A stretch of 64,000 bases of DNA from Bradysia coprophila (taxonomy: Eukaryota; Arthropoda; Insecta; Diptera; Sciaridae), in the NCBI RefSeq assembly GCF_014529535.1, contig NW_023503374.1, positions 6,386,001-6,450,000 of the forward strand, written 5' to 3'. The notes under the pieces were generated by a model that saw only the letters and a list, made by a program, of their open reading frames with translations, was not told the DNA's origin and searched no databases. Numbering within the stretch: the first letter of the stretch is position 1; each line of letters starts with the position of its first letter. The position numbers and the translations under genes were made by a program. Shown one piece after another: positions 59,216 to 64,000 of this stretch.

Positions 59216-59894
59216 GTTTTTTTTAAAGAATCCCTCTCATTTAGGGGGATCAGCTTAAAATTTCTTCCTTTTTGAGACTCATTAGAAATAGCAAACTTGA
59301 CGTGCATTGGCTTTAAAATAATTTTTTTTTTCGTTAATTAAAACTGAGAGTGTTGAGGAGACCACACTGTGTTGGAATAAACAAATTAAATAAATTGAAA
59401 CACTTAGGAAGAGGCTGGTTTCCTTTTCTTATTAATTGAGCGTAGTCAATATTTTATAACAAAAATGTAACCTCGATATTAACAACTCTGTTTGATTCGA
59501 ATTTGATATTAATTCCCATTTTGTAAATGTTTGTGTATAGTATGCGCCAACAATCAATTTGATTGTTTAATTGATCGTTGTGCCATTTAACGAAAGTGCA
59601 ACATGAATCGTTAAACTCGTTAAAAAATCTACTAAACTTATGTGTGATAGAGAATTTTGAGAGCATTTTCTGTATAAGGAAAGTAAAACAGAAAAATAAG
59701 AGATTCTGGTTATAATAACGGACTTAGTGATTATAGAAATATTTATACCTTTTATATGCGCAACTCTAATTGAACAATTTGTTAGGTAAAATTGAACTGT
59801 GTAAACTGACGTCACACGTCACTTTCGTAATAATAATAAATCAGAATTTTTAATGTTCAACCAAAGACTTTATTTTCACATTTTCACAGCTAAA

Positions 59895-62399
59895 TTACTC
59901 ATCCCGATCCATTTTCGATATTTCATCATACAATGCATTGGTCAATTGAAACTCCACAATCTTGCCATCATCCGATGGATACAAATTTTTGTTACCGACG
60001 CGTTTCGATGAATTGACCCGTTTCATTTCCTCCAATTCCTTCAATTTGGCTTCCAATTCGTCCAGATCGGCCAGCCAAAGATCGTATTCAGATTTCGATT
60101 GCAAAGCTTCCAATTCTGCTTTTTTGCCGTAACATTGATTGATGAGTTCGATTTTTCTTTCCTCGGTCAGTGTCCACATTGACATGTTCAACAAGTAATC
60201 GAAGTTCTTCGCATCCGTTCTTTCTTTGTCCGACAAATGCTGAAATTTCGTCTCGACAATGCCGGTTTCGATTCCATTTTCCTTCTTCCATTTTTCAACG
60301 GGATCAGCTTGATAGCCGCGTTCAATCAATTCATCTAGGATGGCTTTACGTGTTTTGTTTTCGACGACGAAAGTGGAATCACTCTTTGCCAGAACAAGGT
60401 CCACTTGATTCTTCAGTTTGTCTGCCTCAGCAGTTAATTTTCCTTCCAAATATTGCTTCCGTTTTACGTAATACTTTAGACGAAGAACATAAAACTCCTG
60501 TAAAATGTCGTGAGCTAGCTCAAACTTTCGCAAAGTGTTACTGTTATCGAAGGCGTACATGTTGTCGGTCTTAATGATTCCGAACAGCTGAAACACTCGG
60601 TGGAATCCACTAATTTCCTTCTGCAATTTGTCGAACTCTCCAGGCGCAAAGGAGACTACAAAGCGAACGGTTGTATCTGTTTGGTATTCTTTGTAATCCG
60701 TGATGATTGGTTTCACCGTTTCGGAACCGCGCAGCAACTGTTCCAATACATTTACTTTGTATGACGTAGTCCACGTGCCGATCGGAAGCTCGGTTATTTC
60801 AATTTTTTCGTCCTCAATAATAGCCACGCAGCCAATTGTAATGAAACGTGAGCTACTAACAGCTAGAATCGTTCCACGAAAATTGCGGTAAAATGGCGTT
60901 AGTACGTCGGGTAATTTACCAGTAATCATGTTGCGTAAGCTTCGAATTAACTGGTGCGGATCATGCTTCGGAATGTACGTCGACCAACCAGTCCCTGTAC
61001 CTTCAGACCCATTTACAAGCAGCATCGGAATGACAGGGATATACCACTCGGGCTCAATTTCCTTATCCTCATCGAATTTATATGTCAACAACGGATCATC
61101 GTGTGGATGAAAAATCAACCTGGTTAATGGTGCCATCAATGTACGTAAGCTATGTTGATCCGCGTGATCTTCGCCACCCATTAAACGCGTACCAAACTGG
61201 CCAAAAGGTATCATCAGACTTATATTGTTGCTGCCGACGTAGTCTTGAACCATGTCGTAAACGAACTTGCAGATAGTTTGCTCACTTTCATAATATGCCG
61301 TGTCTTCGGCTACACAGTAAGCCAATTGAGATACTCTCACCTCGATTTTGAACTCTCGTTTGATACACGTGAACAGAACCTTTCGTTGACCCGGCTTAAA
61401 GCCATCAACAACACTCGGAATGGAATTAGCGTTGTTGTAACTAGCAAAGAAAACATATTCCGAGTTAATGAAGTCGGAGTATGTGACTGCGTTAGTTTTC
61501 TTGGTGTACAAGTGACTGTCTTGAAAACCATGAAGTTTGTGTCGTTTACATTTAACCATATGATGAGTTAACCATCCTCTTAGCTGTTTGATCGCTCCCT
61601 TATCGAATGCCTTCATTAAATTCTCATCATCTTCGGGACCACCATATTCGAATTTAACTCGATGAAAATCCATGTTGGAAAAGTATTCCTTGATCTCATT
61701 CCAATTGTTGGTGCCCAAACCTCTGTAGTGCCTAACAGTATACGCGTCAATGTTTATGACAGTCTTTTTCCATTGCTCAAATTCAGCCATTGAGTAGAAC
61801 GAAAGCTTATTTAAACCTCGCGTAACTTTTACGACAGGCGTTATAATCTCTTCTAAGAACGGCGGAGTGGTATGCAGTAGGGCCGGCCAGTTTGAGTAAA
61901 TGAAACTGATGATGAGCCCTTTGAAGTGGGTGCCCCCTTCATTCTGGTCGGTCAACATCATCAATTTCCCATATCGTAGCTTTTTCCGCTCAGACTCGCT
62001 CGAATAGTCCACGTTGTACTGCAAGCCAGTGATTTTCATCAAATCAACGATTTCAAACATGTCAGCTACATTTTTGTGACTTGCATCTTGCGTAACATTT
62101 ATCAGCCCATACATCCCGTATTGTTTACGACCGACAACACTTAGTCCAGCTATAGCTACTTCAAGAGCAGTCCATCCATCCGCTAAGATTAACGAACAAA
62201 GATATCCATTTTCCGTTCCAGCATCATCTGCTTCGCTTTGGAGATCTTTAGACGTTACCTGAAAACGTTTTCGTTTAATAGATCGGACGAATTGTAAATT
62301 GTGGCATGATGTTGTTCAACTGATGGAGTCTTTAGGTTGTTGAAGTTTAACAAAAAATTAAAACGAAAAACTCACTTCATTATCTCCTTCGTCGGACAT
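59895..62399 (-). CDS. DNA topoisomerase II-like protein: cleavage core only, catalytic residues lost
   Basis: The exons are 62399-62376 and 62258-59895, giving 795 residues; the polyadenylation signal is at 59874-59869 on the minus strand. After eight residues it enters the TOPRIM domain, so the GHKL ATPase and transducer of TOP2 are missing. It continues through the winged helix, tower and coiled-coil region (IPSVVDGFKPGQRKVLFTC, PEWYIPVIPMLLVNGSEGTG, FELAHDILQEFYVLRLKYY) and stops without the C-terminal tail. Metal and cleavage residues are changed. EGDSA is DGWTA (35-39), DxDxDG is DQNEGG (112-117), and the Arg-Tyr dyad is His377-Ser378. The 788-codon exon has no stop or shift, so the protein is probably kept by selection. 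It cannot cut DNA by the TOP2 mechanism. A structural, DNA-bending or dominant partner role is possible. A pseudogene is less likely given its length and added intron. Confidence 0.9.
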
Positions 62400-62614
62400 T
62401 TTATCTACTGAAGATCAATTTGAGGTGTGTTAATCAAAAATTTCTTTTCAAAACAATACGAAATATCACAACACAACCGTCATAATCAACATTGCGAAAT
62501 GATTGAAAACAGGTCTGAACATTCATTCTGTGCAACATTAATGCGTATAACAGCCGCATGAGGCAGATAGAGTATATAAGCGACAAGATAAATTTTCGCC
62601 AGTATGTATGCTTC

Positions 62615-62795
62615 TTTACGTGTTACGGCATGTTTCATTTTCATTTACATTGCCTAATCACGTAAAGCATTGTACTTACGAGGTTCCAAGTTGTGTATTT
62701 GACAAGTGGGGAATACAGCCCTCCCCTTCGGGTCGGGTTGTAACACCCCACTTATCAAATACACAACTTGGAACCTCGGAAGTAATATACTATAA
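62615..62795 (-). mobile_element. MITE, TTCCGAGGTTCCAAG family, copy 2
   Basis: Inverted orientation relative to 39012-39192, with the same GC-rich hairpin tip (CCCTCCCCTTCGGGTCGGG) and the AGTAATATACTAT end. It lies about 215 bp upstream of the TOP2-like start. Confidence 0.82.
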
Positions 62796-63062
62796 AATTA
62801 CAGTGGACCTCTAGTTATGAATATTTCTAGTCAAAACAAATCAGAGTATAGGTAGGCATATCTACCATTCTTTCATGTACCTAAAAGTCCTTTCAGTACT
62901 TATAGAATGTCAATCTGTTAACGACAGGAAGGAAACAAATAGAAATAGAATGAGAATTAGAACAAAGGAAGAAGAAGATTCGGAATCCTATTGATTGAAA
63001 ATCAACAAAACAATTTCTTTTATTTCATTAAATTCAAGTTTATTTCAGTTTATTAATTGAAC

Positions 63063-63264
63063 CACGGCAGAGTAAAATAAACCAGGCAGGAGTGGTTCAT
63101 TTTCGAAACGTCAAATAAGGGACCTAATACACTGGATGAAAATGAACTCAAATGAACACTGAGATAAATTGAAAAATTTTGTTCGCAAAAAATATAGGAC
63201 TACTAGCTTATTTAGGTCACTAGTCAAATCAGCGCTCCTGCCTGGTTAACTTTACTCTGTCGTG
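63063..63264. mobile_element. CACGACAGAGTAAA family copy 4
   Basis: Ends CACGGCAGAGTAAAATAAAC..CCTGC and TTTACTCTGTCGTG, with the internal words CACTGGATGAAAATGAACTC and AAATTTTGTTCGCAAAAAAT. It is the most complete simple copy in the window (202 bp). Confidence 0.82.
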
Positions 63265-64000
63265 ATTGAACAAATCATTCTGAAATGGCCCATGGGATAC
63301 TTTGAACAATAGAAGTACCAGATTTAATGATTGTGCGGTGATGCGATCACCGTTTCTAAAATGTTATTCTAAATTCTAAGCCTGTTCCAGTAACATGTCT
63401 GTGCCTACAGATCAAATGTTGACAGAATTAGGAAGAGTAATTAATTCTTGGCTTGCAACTTTGACATATTTTACCTTTTATTAAATTAAAACAGTTATTC
63501 GACGCTAATGTTCCTCCCCGTACTATTTTCACTTCAACATAATATCTTGTACAGTACCTTTTAAGCACACATTACCTTTCCCTGCTTAAAACGACACTTT
63601 TCTAATTGCAGCACGTTATTTTGTAAGTGGCTGATTAAAATTTAATTTACTGTCTGCTTCTACTATGTACTTGTTTTAGAAGCACGTCACTACACGTAAC
63701 CATTAATATTTTTCCAACCTTGACCTGCTTTGTCAGTGTGGTACATGGTACTTATGCAATGTTTCGTTGAGAGAATATGAAAATCGTCAACCGTTAAACA
63801 TAAGAAAATATTTGAAAATAATTTTTGCTATTCTTGAGATCTTGTTAGAATGCACTAGGTATATCATGCAATGGTAATGACGTTGAATTAAATAACAACA
63901 TTTTACTGTCGTTCAACGACTTTTAGATTTGGGGCCTATCTCAGCCATCTTATATCGTAGAAAATCGAAATTGGTGCCAAAATGAGGGTATGGCGAATGA

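Larger units (their letters stand above)
56973..59894. other. 2.9-kb interval with two nested foldbacks
   Basis: This lies between two converging genes. Apart from the foldbacks at 57786-58247 and about 58480-59215, I see only AT-rich DNA. Open frames in the second foldback mirror each other. Confidence 0.55.
62400..64000. other. Upstream of the TOP2-like gene to the window edge
   Basis: Holds a TATATAAG word at about 62573 (possible core promoter on either strand), one MITE (62615-62795) and one CACGGCAGAGTAAA element (63063-63264). No gene is seen in the rest. Confidence 0.5.

Noticed and set aside
62565-62585. TATATAAG as the TOP2-like core promoter
   Set aside because: The word reads as a TATA box better on the plus strand and lies about 170 bp from the start codon; kept only as a possibility.
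1-64000. CRISPR arrays, prokaryotic operons, phage genes
   Set aside because: The DNA is clearly insect nuclear; the tandem arrays lack repeat-spacer structure.

Overview
The window is nuclear DNA of an insect, most likely a nematoceran fly. It is AT-rich. Genes are split by many short GT-AG introns of about 50-75 nt. The proteins are insect-like: a pickpocket channel, group III secreted phospholipase A2, GH56 hyaluronidase, MED28, SNAPC1 and site-1 protease. The space between genes is packed with small inverted-repeat elements. A fungus-gnat-type dipteran (Sciaroidea) is my guess; a species call would need a database comparison. I rebuilt exons by hand from splice consensus, reading phase and family alignment. 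Every multi-exon CDS below sums to a multiple of three.

Layout: 1-2055 minisatellite and 122-bp tandem repeats; 2056-2459 broken glutathione S-transferase; 6343-10564 MED28 (-); 11681-11873 array of short palindromes; 12412-14000 SNAPC1 (+); 15129-16465 bacterial-type LD-carboxypeptidase with introns (-); 18057-20617 pickpocket/ENaC channel (-); 21510-24734 hyaluronidase (-); 24735-30441 gene-poor; 30442-31144 secreted PLA2 (+); 32217-33888 truncated LINE between long direct repeats; 34436-34959 SUB1/PC4 (-); 36963-38010 RPB3 (+) meeting 38114-38789 Dr1/NC2beta (-) tail to tail; 38790-41671 repeats; 41672-44223 METTL9 (+) with a 1.3-kb palindrome in an intron; 47423-52475 site-1 protease MBTPS1 (-); 53239-54510 a terminal-inverted-repeat element and a SINE, both with target duplications; 55377-56972 an unrecognised conserved-looking gene (+); 59895-62399 a topoisomerase II-like protein reduced to the cleavage core and lacking its catalytic residues (-).

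Five genes belong to RNA polymerase II/III transcription (MED28, SNAPC1, SUB1, RPB3, Dr1). Three encode secreted or surface hydrolases (LD-carboxypeptidase, hyaluronidase, PLA2). There is no operon logic here; each gene has its own introns and flanks. The most notable items are the catalytically dead TOP2-derived protein, the domesticated bacterial LD-carboxypeptidase carrying an N-terminal signal peptide and a GPI-anchor-like tail, an Arg-Gly tail lying in frame behind the UGA stop of MED28, the METTL9 intron palindrome, and the LINE bounded by about 308-bp direct repeats.
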